Shown: piece by piece, positions 1 through 13,305 of the stretch
How the letters are laid out: every line of letters begins with the position of its first letter
Numbering within the stretch: position 1 is the first letter of the stretch
Assembly (NCBI GenBank): GCA_000469685.2
Contig: LS997563.1
Coordinates: 2,113,281 to 2,177,280 of the forward strand
Origin: Haemonchus contortus
Lineage: Eukaryota; Nematoda; Chromadorea; Rhabditida; Trichostrongylidae
Direction: 5' to 3'
DNA: 64,000 nucleotides
The notes under the pieces: generated by a model
What the model was told of the DNA's origin: nothing
The model's database searches: none
Seen by the model: only the letters and a program-made list of their open reading frames with translations
Position numbers and translations under genes: made by a program

Positions 1-520
1 TCGTGCAATGACACTTCTCTTTAACACTTTATCTATTTGCTCATTGCAATTTTATGTACATATGTTGCTGGGTATGCCCCTAGAGATCCTCGTGGGACGC
101 GAGTGCACGGCGTATCCGGGCTTGTTTGAGTTAACTATGATAAGAGAGCAATCTGTCACGCCCATATACCCATTCTGTGCCTCAGCAAGGGTGGTAGTGT
201 TAATATCAGGACAATGTTTGCGTGGATAAAATTTCACTGCATTCCTAAGGCGTCTTTGTACTTCTCTGAGGGTTTTCAAATTTTCAATTTGAATAAAGTA
301 CCACGTAAATCATCCGATCACATTTTAGTGGACCTCCGGAGTAAACGGATTTTTCTGATAAAAGGGCATGATTTCGAGGATGCATGGAATTCGGTAATTT
401 TAATCTTTTCCATGAATGTGTAATTCCTCACCTCGACTCCTTACCTCAACTCTGAAATCGGAAAATCTTCAAAAAATAGTATGCACGCAATTCAAAAAGT
501 TTTTTGATCCATCGAAGTCG

Positions 521-543
521 TGGCTTCGTTTTCTACGAAGCCA
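521..543. other. 9-bp stem, 5-nt loop hairpin
   Basis: TGGCTTCGT (521-529) pairs with ACGAAGCCA (535-543) around TTTCT. Confidence 0.85.
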
Positions 544-1767
544 TAAGTCCAGTAGACAGCTAAGCTTCTTGCTTCAAGCGGCTTATACTCAATTCGAACA
601 GTTTCCTATTTCAAGCATGTTTAGAGCCCTTTCATATCGACCCTCGATCAACTCCATTTGGAAGTTTTGACCTTCTCAATCCGTTTCTGGCTGAAGGTGG
701 TTCAGTGATCGTCGCGTCGCTAGAGCAGGCATTTTCACGGATTGAATCTCTGTTGAGTCGCACTCTTTCCCAGGCCAGCTGAGGTGCCCTGATCGTTGTG
801 GTCACTTCTCGATATTAATTATAGGGGAGGGGAACGAATAGTGCAGCGGCAAACGACGAATTGTTGATTCAGGGCAACAAGATTACCCATTTGTGTGGGA
901 CTGGCCCCGTTCAGATAGAAGAAAAGTTGGCTTTAATGTCTCGTGGCCCCTCAGATTTTTCTTGTTATAATCTGGAATGCATTTTTCACATTCAGAAATG
1001 TTAAATGAAAGCCAAATGCGCGGCGTATTCTGACCAAAGACTTCCTCAAGAGAGTACTTAGTATGCACTTTAGGTTTACAAAATCTGAGTATAGCCAGTA
1101 GGAGTATGTTTTCTGGTCGAATTTCTTGATTCCCGACTTAAGTGTTTTCTGGCTGGCTTGCTTTTAGCTGAATTAACCCAATTTAGGCAATTTACTGCGA
1201 TACCCCATAGTGTCACCTGTTTTTATGGGAAATTCTCTCGTCTAGGGACTTTTACTGCTTTCATAAACCACTACGAATCGCAGTCAAATGCTTTGTCTCC
1301 TTTTGAGTAGGTTCCGACTACAGTAACTATGAATTTTAGCCCCTATTTCCTCCCTCCTACTCTAATGGCATTTACTACTACTATTAAATCGCTTTCTTTA
1401 TTCTCCAGTGTTCTACCTTTGTGACCTTCAGAGCTTGTACTTTTCTTTAATTAGGGACTCTAAGAAAAACAAATACGGAACAAATAATGTCTAGTTTTCA
1501 AAGAAACCTCAATTTTAGTTAAGAAAGCTACCTGCTATTTGGACTTTGTACTTGCTAAAGTAAAATAGCAGATAAGCATGATGGATGGCGAGGACGCTTC
1601 TGGTCCTGGATCTAGATGAACCACAAACGTGACTCTCAAACATGATTGTGAAGATTTTTGAAAGCATTTCTGACATCCAGTGGTAACTTGTAATGGTTTG
1701 CCATAAGAGAGTCGTAGTTGTAGTTCCATAGATAAGGTGGACAAGACAAGAGTACATATCGTTCGAG

Positions 1768-1860
1768 GTAGGAATAGTCGAGTGGTTAGTAGAGTGTAGA
1801 GTTAGAGGCTCATGTCCTCTTTCAGAAGGACCACAGGTTCGACTCCTGCCCAGGCGAAAG
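1768..1860 (+). repeat. tRNA-derived (SINE-like) element with pol III A and B boxes
   Basis: An A box TAGTCGAGTGG (1775-1785) and a perfect B box GGTTCGACTCC (1836-1846) are 50 bp apart. Between them, AGAGG/CCTCT closes a 7-nt loop CTCATGT (1804-1820) with CAT in the anticodon position after a U33-like T. The T-arm ACAGG-TTCGACT-CCTGC (1833-1849) is formed except for one pair. The expected acceptor stem (GGTAGGA against CCAGGCG) does not pair, and the D-arm to anticodon spacing is too long. It is therefore not a functional tRNA gene but a tRNA-derived relic, probably a SINE head. The downstream part has no recognisable tail. Confidence 0.5.
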
Positions 1861-2777
1861 CCATGCCTTCTACGAATTGTTTTGATGGAATGTTATGGCC
1901 AGGGTGTTGGGGCTTGTTGTGTCTGTTTGCAGATTTCACTTTATTTGATCAATTTTCATATTACTACTGCTAATCGTATACCTGCTCAGAGGCCGATGCA
2001 GCAAATTTGGCGGAAAGCTTATGATGATTAGATCAGATAAGAAGTCAACAATGAGATAAAACGGTGAACGCTCATGAGAGAGGGAATTCGACTTTTCAAA
2101 GTTTTTCCGTTTTTTCGAAATCCTCCCATTTCAGTTGAAGGATTCCCGCAGCCCCCACTAGAGAAAGGACTAACCTCGCGGTCTAGTAAGAATCTGCGGA
2201 AGCAAAGCTATCAGTGTCACCCATCGGTGTAATTTCAACCCCTTCCATAAAAACATAGAAGGGATACACCTTCTATAATATGTTTCTATGATAAGTAAAA
2301 ACCAAATAGCAAGGAAATATAAATTGGTTCGAGTTGCTCAGTCCGAAAAATACCTCAAGAAAACTATCAGAGACCTCTGAACTTCTATCAGGAAAGTCTC
2401 TAGGGATGTTATAGAGCTTTACGAAAAATTTATCTATACATCTATTTTTTTGATTTCTTTTGCTGAAAATTAAGCTCGTCTTCGTTCTCCCCATCTTACT
2501 AGTGAAAGTTTGAATAGTTAGCTATACTCAGAAGCGAACACTGATTCTATTTGATGTCGTAGAATGAAGAAGATATTTAAAGCCACAATTTTTTGCGTCA
2601 CAACATTACGTAAACATATTTCTTTGAAATTATTAATATGAGACGGCAGCAGAAGACCGGATAATCCTGGACGAAGCTAAGCTGGCTTATGTCTGATTTC
2701 CTGATTCATCTGTAGAAATCCCCTGTATGAAGATGGCTCGACGATGAGGTCACAGAGCACGGCAAAGCTCAACTGTG

Positions 2778-2796
2778 ATCTAAGTCAGACTTAGAT
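2778..2796. other. 19-bp palindrome with a single central base
   Basis: ATCTAAGTC and GACTTAGAT flank one A. Confidence 0.9.
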
Positions 2797-4768
2797 ACTC
2801 GGCCTATGATCTAGCTCAGCTCCGTGGCCTTAAATCTCCCAGATCTTCTCCTACGTGCTCCTCCTATCCACTGGTTACACCTTCTTGTTGAAGTGCTTCG
2901 TTTTTGGTTAGGGTTTTCTGTCCTCACAAAATATTTTTCGGTCAGTTTTTTGGGCTTTTGGATTCTGATGCTCACCTCACTAACCCACGCCATCGCGTGA
3001 GTAATAGAGGACTGGAAGGGAAACCTCTAAAACCTCGAATTTCTCAGAATAGTGATCCGACATTACTTGGAGGGAAAAATGTTGATGTATTCTGATTGAG
3101 CAACCATCAAGCCTGCTTACTGCTATTTCAAGTTTTGGATTTCAAAAAATTCTGATCTTCTGTGGTGGGACCTCAAATTCTACCGCCCAGCGTAAATTTT
3201 ACAGTCAGCTACTCCTATTTGAGCTGTCGTATTTGAACAACAACGTGTTTATTTTGTGGTTCATTTCGCAATTGAAACCTTTTCCGTAAGCTTATCGTAC
3301 CCATTCAACCCAAAAATACTGTATCAGATGTTTGGGGAATAGGTAGAACTACTTTTTTTCTAGTTTTTCTCGAAAGAATAGATCATTGTGAAGATCCATT
3401 TCATCCATCCTACGCTCGTGGCATGAGACGCAACTAGGTCGCCGTCCGTTTCAAATGAATATTTGATCGTTTTTAATTAATTACATCGTTGCCGTCAAAA
3501 CTGACTAACTGGGAATTTTCAATGAACTAGTAATTATATGCTCTCTTTCACTTGGTCATTGGTTAGAGTACACTATTCTTAGGCAGATTCCTGTTTTTCC
3601 CATCAAATGACTATGTCGGAAAGGACATTGGCGAGAGTAGAAGATCATAAATCGGCAGCAGCTGGCCAGAGAAGGAGTTTCACTTTCTGGCTCCCCCTGC
3701 AGAATCTGCATGGGTGCTTTTATGGTTCTGAGTCCCCCCGAATAGTGGCTTCCTCCAGTTCTAATTCTTCCATGCTCAACGATTTACTTGAAATTTTCGT
3801 GGAAATCTTCCCGATGGCTTTTCCATGGTACGGTATTTGGCAAGAATCCAAAAGCCTGACTCGTACTCTGCCTGTTTTCTATTTTACACTGTATACCTCG
3901 AATATGAACTCAAAATAGCTGGCACAATTTGAATGGAAAAATGCCTCACAGAGGATGATCAGCGTCTGCCACTTCATACTACACTTTGTAGATATTTATT
4001 TAGCTACTTCGAATCTAATAAATCAAAAAATGTCATTTCACTATTATTTTCTCCAATCTAGCTAATTAGTCTCTGATCTGTATGCTTTTTTGCTTCAAAG
4101 TCATTAATCATTCACGGAAACGCCACTGCGAGCGTGAAAGTAGTGCGATGCTCTGTGAGAAAGCTTAGTTCGATGGCATATTCCTAGTGACCTTCGATCT
4201 TGAAATATATGTCTCTTTTAGTTCCTGTTTTAATAATTGCTTTCTCCAGCAGGCCTCTAGTTTTTCTGAGAAGCATGAAAAAATGAACTTGGAAGATTTA
4301 AAGTGGTCAGGAGAAGCCGCGCTTCCCACCGCGGTGAGCAAGTTTTGAACCAGTGAATCTCCTCATCCATCTTGGATAATCTAGTAGCTAGCAGGCATAC
4401 GAAAAGAGCGAGAACATTGACTTCCATCCACCGAATGGCTGGCTTTTCATTTCATTGCGGAGATAGAACTGGCATCATCACCCTTCCATGACTTTGACAA
4501 GGAATCGGGTGCTTGGCGCAATCTCGCTCACCACTTTATAATCATAATTAATTTGCCCTTTATCTAATGTGTAACTTGAAAAAGAACTTGTGTGATAAGC
4601 CTTTCAAGAAAAATCTTTTGAATAGTCAATCTTTCACTGTTGCTGAGGAAATGATACTTATTGATGAATCCTCTTCCAAAGTCTAGATTTGCTTCCCTAC
4701 TTCCAATCCCTATGCTGATCTTTTACATCCGGAAAACCTTAAAAGGTCTACATTAATAAGCAGTTCTG

Positions 4769-4784
4769 AAAAGGCCGGCCTTTT
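4769..4784. other. 16-bp perfect palindrome
   Basis: AAAAGGCCGGCCTTTT is self-complementary and stands out from AT-rich flanks. Confidence 0.9.
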
Positions 4785-7700
4785 TGTGCAGACTAGTAGG
4801 CACTCATGTGCGACAGCTATGGATGGAAGTCGTACGCATGGCTTATTCTGAGAAGGGAACCCGCTGTTCAAGAGCTTATTCCCCAGAGTGTATATGGAGC
4901 TCTGATCTTTTTTCTTCTCTTCTTTGTGACTCTGGTGTTACCCTTCTGTATTTTTCGTATGAAATCTGTATTTCCTGCTTTACACTAGCGCATTTTTGAA
5001 AAACTCGATAAATTGCATAATCCTTCCTTGTATTGCTTCATATCTGCTCACTATAATGCCTCGCTACTCCTCATTCTTTTGTTATTTCCAGAAAACTTGA
5101 TTCACTTCGTTTTTTCTGCCTCTTTCTTCCTCCTTTTCCGCTTTTTCATTCATCCTTCCACATTCTGAATACTTTTACTTTTCACGATGATCACTTACTG
5201 TCGCTGTTTAAATTGTAGCCATGAATATTTTCACTACATTTTCGCTCATTCAGATGAACCATGTTGCTCCATGGATAATCGACGACGATAAACATAACCA
5301 ACTTGTGTCGTGAGTTCATTGATGAACATTTTTTGCCATTACACCCTTCAATCAATATTAGCAATATTTTACTGTGGTGTTGGGAGTTGAACTGGAACAA
5401 TCCAACAAAAAATTTTCCCCGCTGGTGGGCCTTGTTAGGTCCAGCTTCTATTCATTCAGAAAAATCTTCTAAAATTTCAGGTTTCCAAGTGGGTTTTTAT
5501 GGGCTATTGCGAGGCGTTTCCAAATATAATAGATGGGCGTGGTTTCTCAACGGGTGGAGTTTTCTTTCAGCTAGGATCCTCCTGACCTCTTTATTCATAG
5601 AATAGTGTACTTTTCCGGCTAAAATCTCGTATTTTCTTCACTCATTTATTACACATAAGAATGCACAAAAGTTGTGTTCATAGAAACTCAAATTGAAGCA
5701 GTCACTCAGTAATAAACTGTTTTAAGGTTTACTTTGGAGTGGTATAGCTTGAGTTCTACCCACGTCACCACACCCACCAGCTTTATCCCATCCCTAGGCT
5801 CATTTCGACCATTTCCTTATTTCGGAATCAACAGCTGTTGAAATTGTTCTAATATGAGGTTTTCGCATTGGATGGCGCGGCTTGACCCTCACTGGGGTAG
5901 TCTAGGGACCCTATTCTTTATGGTTCTGGGTTCATTTACTCTCCAAAGTTATTTGCCTTTCAATTTATTCCAGCAAAACAAGTACTTCCTTAGACTGATA
6001 ATGATAACCCAAACACATGTTTGTATTTTTTTAAAAATATAGATAATGATAAGAATTATTTTAAAATTTCACTTTGATGAAGTCCCAAGTCAGTCGCATT
6101 TCAGTTCGTTGTTCGATCGACGCTCGTCGCATCGACAAGATTACGCTGACGGTCAGTTTCCGTTTCCTTCTTACCGAAAAACTTAGTTTTCTTGAAAGTT
6201 GATTAAACTTTATAGCCTTAGAATCAATTTTTTAATTTCATGGTTGCTGTAGCTGATTTGTTCTTTTTGACTGCTTTTCTGCTGGCCATCATATGCTCTA
6301 AAACGCAGTTCGCTATGTACAAGAAGTACTTCTTCGAATTCGATCCTCAGCCACATTGAAAGCCACACTGAAAGTTGTTTGAGGGGCTTTCTGCCCGACT
6401 GAAAGGGTTTTGCTGAAGGACCAGCCTCTAACTGTGCCAGTAACTAAATTTCTGCATCAACCCTGTGGCTGCTCCGTTCATGCAGACTTCAGTAAATGGT
6501 AGAAGCTGCTTGGGAATTGACCCATTCTCAGCCGTTTGGGTCCTTACTTGACTTTACAGAGCAAGCTCCAGCAGTACGTAAACAAAAGCTAGAGTCAACC
6601 GCTCGGTTGAGATGACTCAGCGAAGTGGCATTTCATCTTTCAGAATGGGCGTAAGGGTGGTAAAGACGCACATAAAAGCTAAATACTACTGTGCAATACT
6701 CAACATTCTCTGAGAAAATTGAAGAAGCTGTATAAGTGAGGTTCACTCCCAAAAGGACTGACTTTCGGGATCGCGAAATCCTACGAAGGTGTTTCATCCT
6801 TCCCTTCAGATTTTGGCACGCGAGTTGCAAGGATTTTTATGTCCTCTTGTGGCGGCATATTGAAAATTTTTTTTCCATGTAACTTTCCAATAGGAAAACC
6901 ATACGTTGTGGTGGTTGAATGAGTATGTTGCGGTTTGGACCACTTCCTAGAAAATATGGCGCTCTGTGACGAAAGGAACCATGCACTCAAGCACCAGCAA
7001 ACACTGGAATGAGGTGGTTCACATGCATCGAATAGGTGTCGGGCTTAGATCTTTGCCGTATTCGGTAAGTGTATATGCATTTCGTGAAATCCATTAGTTT
7101 GACGGAATCATGGAAGTCTTTTTCCGTGGACGCGGTAGTAGTGGAGGCTGATGCACTACATACCGTACTACCAAGTTGATCTCTTTCGGTAAAAAGGTCA
7201 CTTCGAACTAATAGGTAACTCGAATCGGCAACCACTCAGCCTACCTGATCGGTACTCATATTCACCACACTGAGAGGTATCGACGCTCATTTTCTTCGCC
7301 TACTGCTGGATCACAACGTATCGATACCGCCTCATTTCTTCCTTTGTTCCTGGGCTCTTTTCGTCTTTGAAGAAACCTTCGATCCTCAACAACGAACCTC
7401 CCTTCTTCGCGTGATATTCAGGAATGGTAGAAAGCTCCTAAAAAAGTAACTTCACCAGTTCACCACCTGTACCAGGTTTGCTCATTACCTATCGTAGCTG
7501 GGTTCTGCTCAGATCTCTGGTAACTGGGCGGTTGCCTAGTCTGATGGGATAGAAACCATGAAAATGTCAAGACTGCTGAATAAGGGCGATTAAGGTAGAC
7601 GTTGAATTAATGGGACTCGATTTCATCCATATTTGAGATGCATTTGCTAAATACTTGTAATCGGCTTAGTGGTTTCTTGATCGCAATGTTTACTCGTCTC

Positions 7701-10700
7701 ATCGCCTGGAAAGGGCTCAGATGGACTTACATCTCGTGCTGAGAACCCTACGAAATGCATTTCTCTTATAATCAGCTAATAATTCACAATCCGAGCTACT
7801 ATGATCGGCTTAGTTTAAGCTCACTTTGAATGGTTGAGCTACTCTCTTCCTAATTGACGAAAAGATCATGTGTCGTAATAATCCAGGGTATTCCTTGGTC
7901 CCGGATGAAACGGGAAGAGATTGAAGTACAGCTCTGATCGAGAGGATACTACCTCAGTAGCTTTTTTTTGATTGGTGAGATGCCACCGTCCAAAGTAGAA
8001 ATTCGACGTCAAATTTTTCATGCTGTTTAATCTGACACAGCAGTTTGAGCTGTAACCTCACTTCAAGCTGGTAGTAGGCATTCAAATACAGTGAGCACTA
8101 TGTAAAAGCATATGAAGCAGGGGCTAACCTATAGGAATGGCGAATCCTTTTTCGTTAACGATCGACTCAGAAAATGGCTAGAACAACTTGCATGTGCTAC
8201 AGGTCTAATATGTTTCAGCTCCATAAACATCGCTTACGCTACTTCATACGTAGCCTTTCTCTTTCGTGCAGGCTTTTCAATCTCGTAGTCGCCGGCATAG
8301 GAGCCAAAGTAGTTTTTATGTGCGCCCCAACGCATTGCTTGAAGTCCTCACTACCCAATGAACTGAGCCAAATGAGTACCAGATCCCCACAGATCACAAT
8401 CGTTCCACTTTTTGGTAAAGCCCTCTACGTTAAGCATCACAGTTGAAGTAGCTGCCACCATAAGACTCTTCAATGCTTTTGGGCGCGCACCTATTGTTTA
8501 AAAAAAGTGGATATGGCTGAGCGTGTATCACAGATAGGTCCTTCTGGTCTGATAAATCCCATGGAAAAACCCCCATGGCCACCTACATCGTTCTCTAGGA
8601 CTGTACCGTCTACCACTTGGCAAAATTCAACTCTCCCGAATCAATGATGGGGTTAGCTCACCCAAAAACATCTAAATGAATTTGAATGAGATGCCGATGG
8701 CCGAATACACCGGGAAGAGGAACCCTGCAGAGGTAAAAAGCGAAAGGACCTCCCACGTGACTCACATCAGCACAAATTCCTTTCTCAATGTAGTTGGATC
8801 AAGAGGGGGAGGTTTTTCTTTCTGGAGGCTGTTCTCCTTGGGAATGCCAGAAGAAGGGAACGTTGATGTCTTTTGGGATTGTTGTTTGATGTCTTGCCCA
8901 CTTCAATACGTTCTCAACTCTGCACTTAAGAACAGCATCTCCCCTTCCCCCGGTAGTTTACGTCATAGATATTCTGAAAGATCCGGTTCATTACTTGTAC
9001 GGTAGTATTGATGTCAATACGATATAGCAACAACTGTTGTGTCCGTAATTAGCTATAAATTCCACATAATTTTCACTAAAATAGAATCCAGCCTGCAATT
9101 TGGATAGTTGAGTAACTAGTAAGCCCTTTCTAATGTCAGTTTGGGGGCACTGATGACACCGATTGTTGTGTCCACTTAGTCAGAAACCTTTTTATAGTCT
9201 GTTAACAGCGTATTTATGTTTTTAAACTTCTTTGACGGCATCGAAATACGTCAGAAGCGAAGCCATATGTGCTCAGCGGCTATAATTTCAGTGACCAATT
9301 CCGAAAACATTCGTTTCTGTATTTGCCTCAAATCAACTACGAAGTAATACTTAAAGGGAAATGTGTAGACAGGTCATACTCACTCCTCCTTCACCCAACT
9401 CTCCATCCGTTACTATTTTCTGGAGTTAAGCCTCTTATTTGCCACTCAATCCAAGTAAAATCTTCGCCATACCCGTTAAAATTCTACTCAAATCTGTTTC
9501 TCGAAATGCATTCTCTTTATTCTAACCTTTTCTTTGAAAAGAACTTTTGAGAATTCTCGGAAAAATTTGATTTCGAATAATTTTCAAAATTTGTAAAAAC
9601 AGGAGAATCTGCGGTTTTTCATCAAAGAGAGCTTCTTCTGAAAAGCTAAGTCTCACTCCTTTTTTTCCTCCTTTCTTTTCTTATTTCTGAGATATTTTCG
9701 GTCTTTTGTGCTTCCGTCGTTCTTACTCTCTCGTGTTTTTTATTCGCTTCGTTCATGGTATACATATCTACAACTTTCTCCACCTCCCGGAACCTCCCAG
9801 CTTTCATCCTCTGAAACCTTTTACTCTCACCTCTTTGTCTGCTTTCTGCGCCCAGGTCTCCCTACTGTCTTATTTGTTTCTGGCTACTTTCACTTTACTA
9901 CTTTCGCCTTTTTATTTCGGCTTTTTCGTTTGGTTTTTGTTTCGATTTCTTTACTTTTCCGTTGAAAAACTCTTTTCCCTCTTTTGAAAAACCCTCTCGA
10001 TGGAGACTGCGCGATCAGCCACATTTTCCATGTCCATTGCCCATGGCTTGAGCATCCTCGGCGAGCTGAGTACCTTTGTAATAGTTCTGATCTTTAGTAA
10101 AACGTAAAAGTGTTTCTGTTATCCAGCAGCATTTCGGCTCATAAGATGTGAAAACAGCTTCGTTGAAAAGGACGTTCCCTCGCGAAACGCAGCAACTCAC
10201 TGGATTTATTCGTAGAATGGTACACACAATTATTGGCCTAGCTTCTTTATATGACCTACATACCGATTTTTAAGCGAAGACAAAAGCACAAAGAACTCCG
10301 GAATTATTATAGGCATTCGTAGAACCTGACCCCTAGCCATAGTGGGAGCCAGTTACTGATGCTCACAATCAACCATCGCGAAATCACTAAGAAGCAGCAA
10401 AACAATCTTGCAGAGGATGCGACTCTAGAAGGTCCACCCTGCCAGTCTGTCAAATCTTGAATTAATTACGATATATTTATTAATACTCTATAAGCGCGCT
10501 CTCATACCCCGAGAAAAATGTGAATTTAGTCGAATTTCATGCTCCGTACTTCATCTTCTGGGGTTTGCCACTCGTGTTAGAACTCAGTATTTCCCCAGTC
10601 AGTGACTGCATAAGCTTTTCCCTAGGATACTAGTTGATGATTGATAGTTTTCATTCGTTCTCAATTTGTCTCCTCAACTTCACCATTTGTTGGCTTCGCA

Positions 10701-13219
10701 TTTGATTGCTTTTAAGGTTTCAGTAATTGCAATTTCATTTTATTTGATTCCATCCTTATCGGATCAACGAAGACTTTCAATTGTGAGCGGCGTGCAAACT
10801 CTTGACTCCGATTCCTTGAAAAGATTACTGGTTACTGTATGTATATTTTTACAATTATCCGAAATGTTCTTGACAAATTGACAACGGATTATTTCATATG
10901 CAGTAATATGCAGCTTATGTGCGTTTGGACAAGATTTTCTCTCGGATTATGCTAAATTATCCTGAATGTAGAAAAAAGTGCAGGTAGTGAGCAGTAAGCT
11001 TTACATTCACTTTGAATGAGGAAGCGAACTCGTATCCATGGCCTTACTGCTTTGAACTTACCCACTACGCCGGTGTCGTATAAACAGTAAGCTCGAAGAG
11101 TTTCTTTGGAAAGGTAAGTTCAGTTTCAAAACCTATCTGAGGTGGTGTAGTTTGATCATAACCTATTCTTCAATGGTTTGTTCTCTGGTATAACCGACAC
11201 GCAGATTTTTTGAAGATTTTTTACAGCTGTGAGTATCCAAGTGCGCTTTTATGATAGCGGAAGACGGTAATAGAACGAGCAGGTATTGTTGGGAACTAGG
11301 CTGGGTTGAAACTAGAGTTTAACTCCCCATCAGATCCAGTCCTTGCCTCTTCTGACATGTGTGAAGGTGAGGCAATCCCGAGTAGCGTGTCTTCCAGTGT
11401 GCTATCGAATCCCTGTATCTAACATTGAACCGAAGGACACCTAGATTAACTATGTCTCAAACTGTTTCCGAGCTGCCCATTTGATGCCCAGGTCGCTAGA
11501 AAAACGCTTCTGATTCGTGGATTAGTTGTTTCCATAAGGCATTCCATAGGTCTAATAAACATTCCGAGGGTGTACGATTTTGAATGGAAGTCGAATACAT
11601 GGCGCACTCTTTGATCGATCCTTCGATTTTCAGAAGATGGTCTATAGAAATCAGTTCAACTTGAGCATCTCATTTCACCTGGTTGCATTTGATGGGCTGG
11701 GTACCTATTCTATCGCAGTTTTCAGCCCTTTACAAGTGATAGAAAAATCTTTGATCCTCATATTCTCGAAAGCTGCCACGACTTCTTTTTGAACTCGACG
11801 AACACCAATGTAGTAACAAAGACTTAGATCATTCGTGCCGAATAGGCACAGGCTTGAAATTGCAGATAAAATCCAATAAAGGAGGGATTAGGAGGGGATC
11901 GACATCCCCCCGCAACAGTGTTTACCTGGATTGGTTTATTTTTCCTGTACATGTTTCGACATCGCCCCTTCACCGCTTCTTCAGTCCTCAACTATTTATT
12001 CACACGGCCGGTTTGTGGTCGCCCACTTCGGTCATTCGCCTACCGTAATCGCCATCCGCGCGCCGATATGTTATGTGAGTTTATGCGATGAGAGAATCGT
12101 GTTTTATTGTAGATGATTTTGGATGTTTCTGTGCAATTACGGACATAATAATCGCGTGGACGTCCTAAAGGTCGAATGCTTTTTCTGTCCCCCTCCACGC
12201 CTCCATAGGACAGAAATAGAGAAACAATGCAATAGATACAGTATCCCACATCAGAATATTGTCATAGTCATTCCCATTGGGAACGTGACGTGCTTGACTA
12301 ATATTTATTTTTTTGTTTGTTTATTAATCTTATGATAAACTAACTTATCGAGCAGATCCGCACAAAATCAAGTTGTCTGAGAGCTAGAAGGTGTTACTTG
12401 GGAAGCGTAGCTTCGTATTTCCTTAATCCGACGGACTTTTCTCTCTTCCTTTTGCTCATACTAGTCCTGAGAACATTTCGATCTCTAAGTCATAACTATC
12501 TTACTAAAGCAGCATAGTTTAAGTGATTTTCTTGATTTTCACCCCATTATTAGCGCCATGACAATCGTGGTGATTTTCCATGTGGGCTACCTGAGTATTC
12601 AACCGCATCTGCGCTACCGATCGAGTTACATATCCGTGGCGCGTTCCATTTGGGAGGTGTCGACATCTCCTGAAAGCCTCGTATAATTCCTCTGAAGAAC
12701 CTCGTTCTTGGTCAAATGGCCAAAGAAAGTAGGGTCATCGAATTTATCGAGAAAATTACTCCAAAGTCCAGTTATCTAGTTATTTCATAAAAAAGCATCA
12801 ATGATCGATGCCGCTCTAGAAATGGATGAGAATGACCTTCTTAGCATGTGCGCCATGTATTCTACTTCCTTTAGAAATCATAGAGTCATTTGTATGAGTA
12901 TTGAGCTCTTGTCTCTTAGTCTCCAACCCATCGTCTAGAATGCCCTAGCTCTTTTGTAAAGCTCTAGATTGATAATGTGAGAAAAGTTCCGGACTCTTGG
13001 GGTTAATTCGGTCCTAAAGTAAATCGATGACATTGTTTTGATTTTGACAAATGTAGATGTGTAGAAAAACAGTGCAACTTAGAAGCGACGAAGTCTAACC
13101 AATGAGGATTCAGAAATTGAGGTTGGATATGGGAGTTATGGGAGAGAATAAGTAGCCGAGACACCTGTCAATCAAGATCCTATCACTACGCTGAACTGAG
13201 AAAATCCTTTTTAAGAAAG

Positions 13220-13305
13220 AACGGAGCTGTTCCTGCCTATCTAAGCTTATTATGGCTCACTTACTTACATTATCTATTACTTAGATAGGCACGAACAGCT
13301 CCGTT
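13220..13305. ncRNA. 86-nt near-perfect hairpin of pre-miRNA size
   Basis: The left arm at 13221-13245 (starting ACGGAGCTGTTC, ending CCTATCTAAG) and the right arm at 13280-13304 (starting CTTAGATAGG, ending GAACAGCTCCGT) pair over 25 bp with a single C-C mismatch at arm position 13. One more A-T pair lies outside. The loop is 34 nt and AT-rich. Total length fits an animal pre-miRNA. The almost perfect pairing would also fit a miniature inverted-repeat transposon remnant or an endo-siRNA hairpin. I do not recognise the arm as a known miRNA seed. No second copy is seen in the window, which argues somewhat against a mobile repeat. Either strand could be transcribed. Confidence 0.45.

Larger units (their letters stand above)
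1..13219. other. No gene recognised (left flank)
   Basis: Moderately AT-rich sequence whose open frames are short and look random. Apart from the tRNA-derived element and the palindromes listed separately, it holds an imperfect 12-bp tandem repeat (AGCCACATTGAA/AGCCACACTGAA, 6349-6372), a perfect 12-bp palindrome AGAAGTACTTCT near 6322 and a strongly T/C-rich block at about 9655-9985. Confidence 0.6.
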
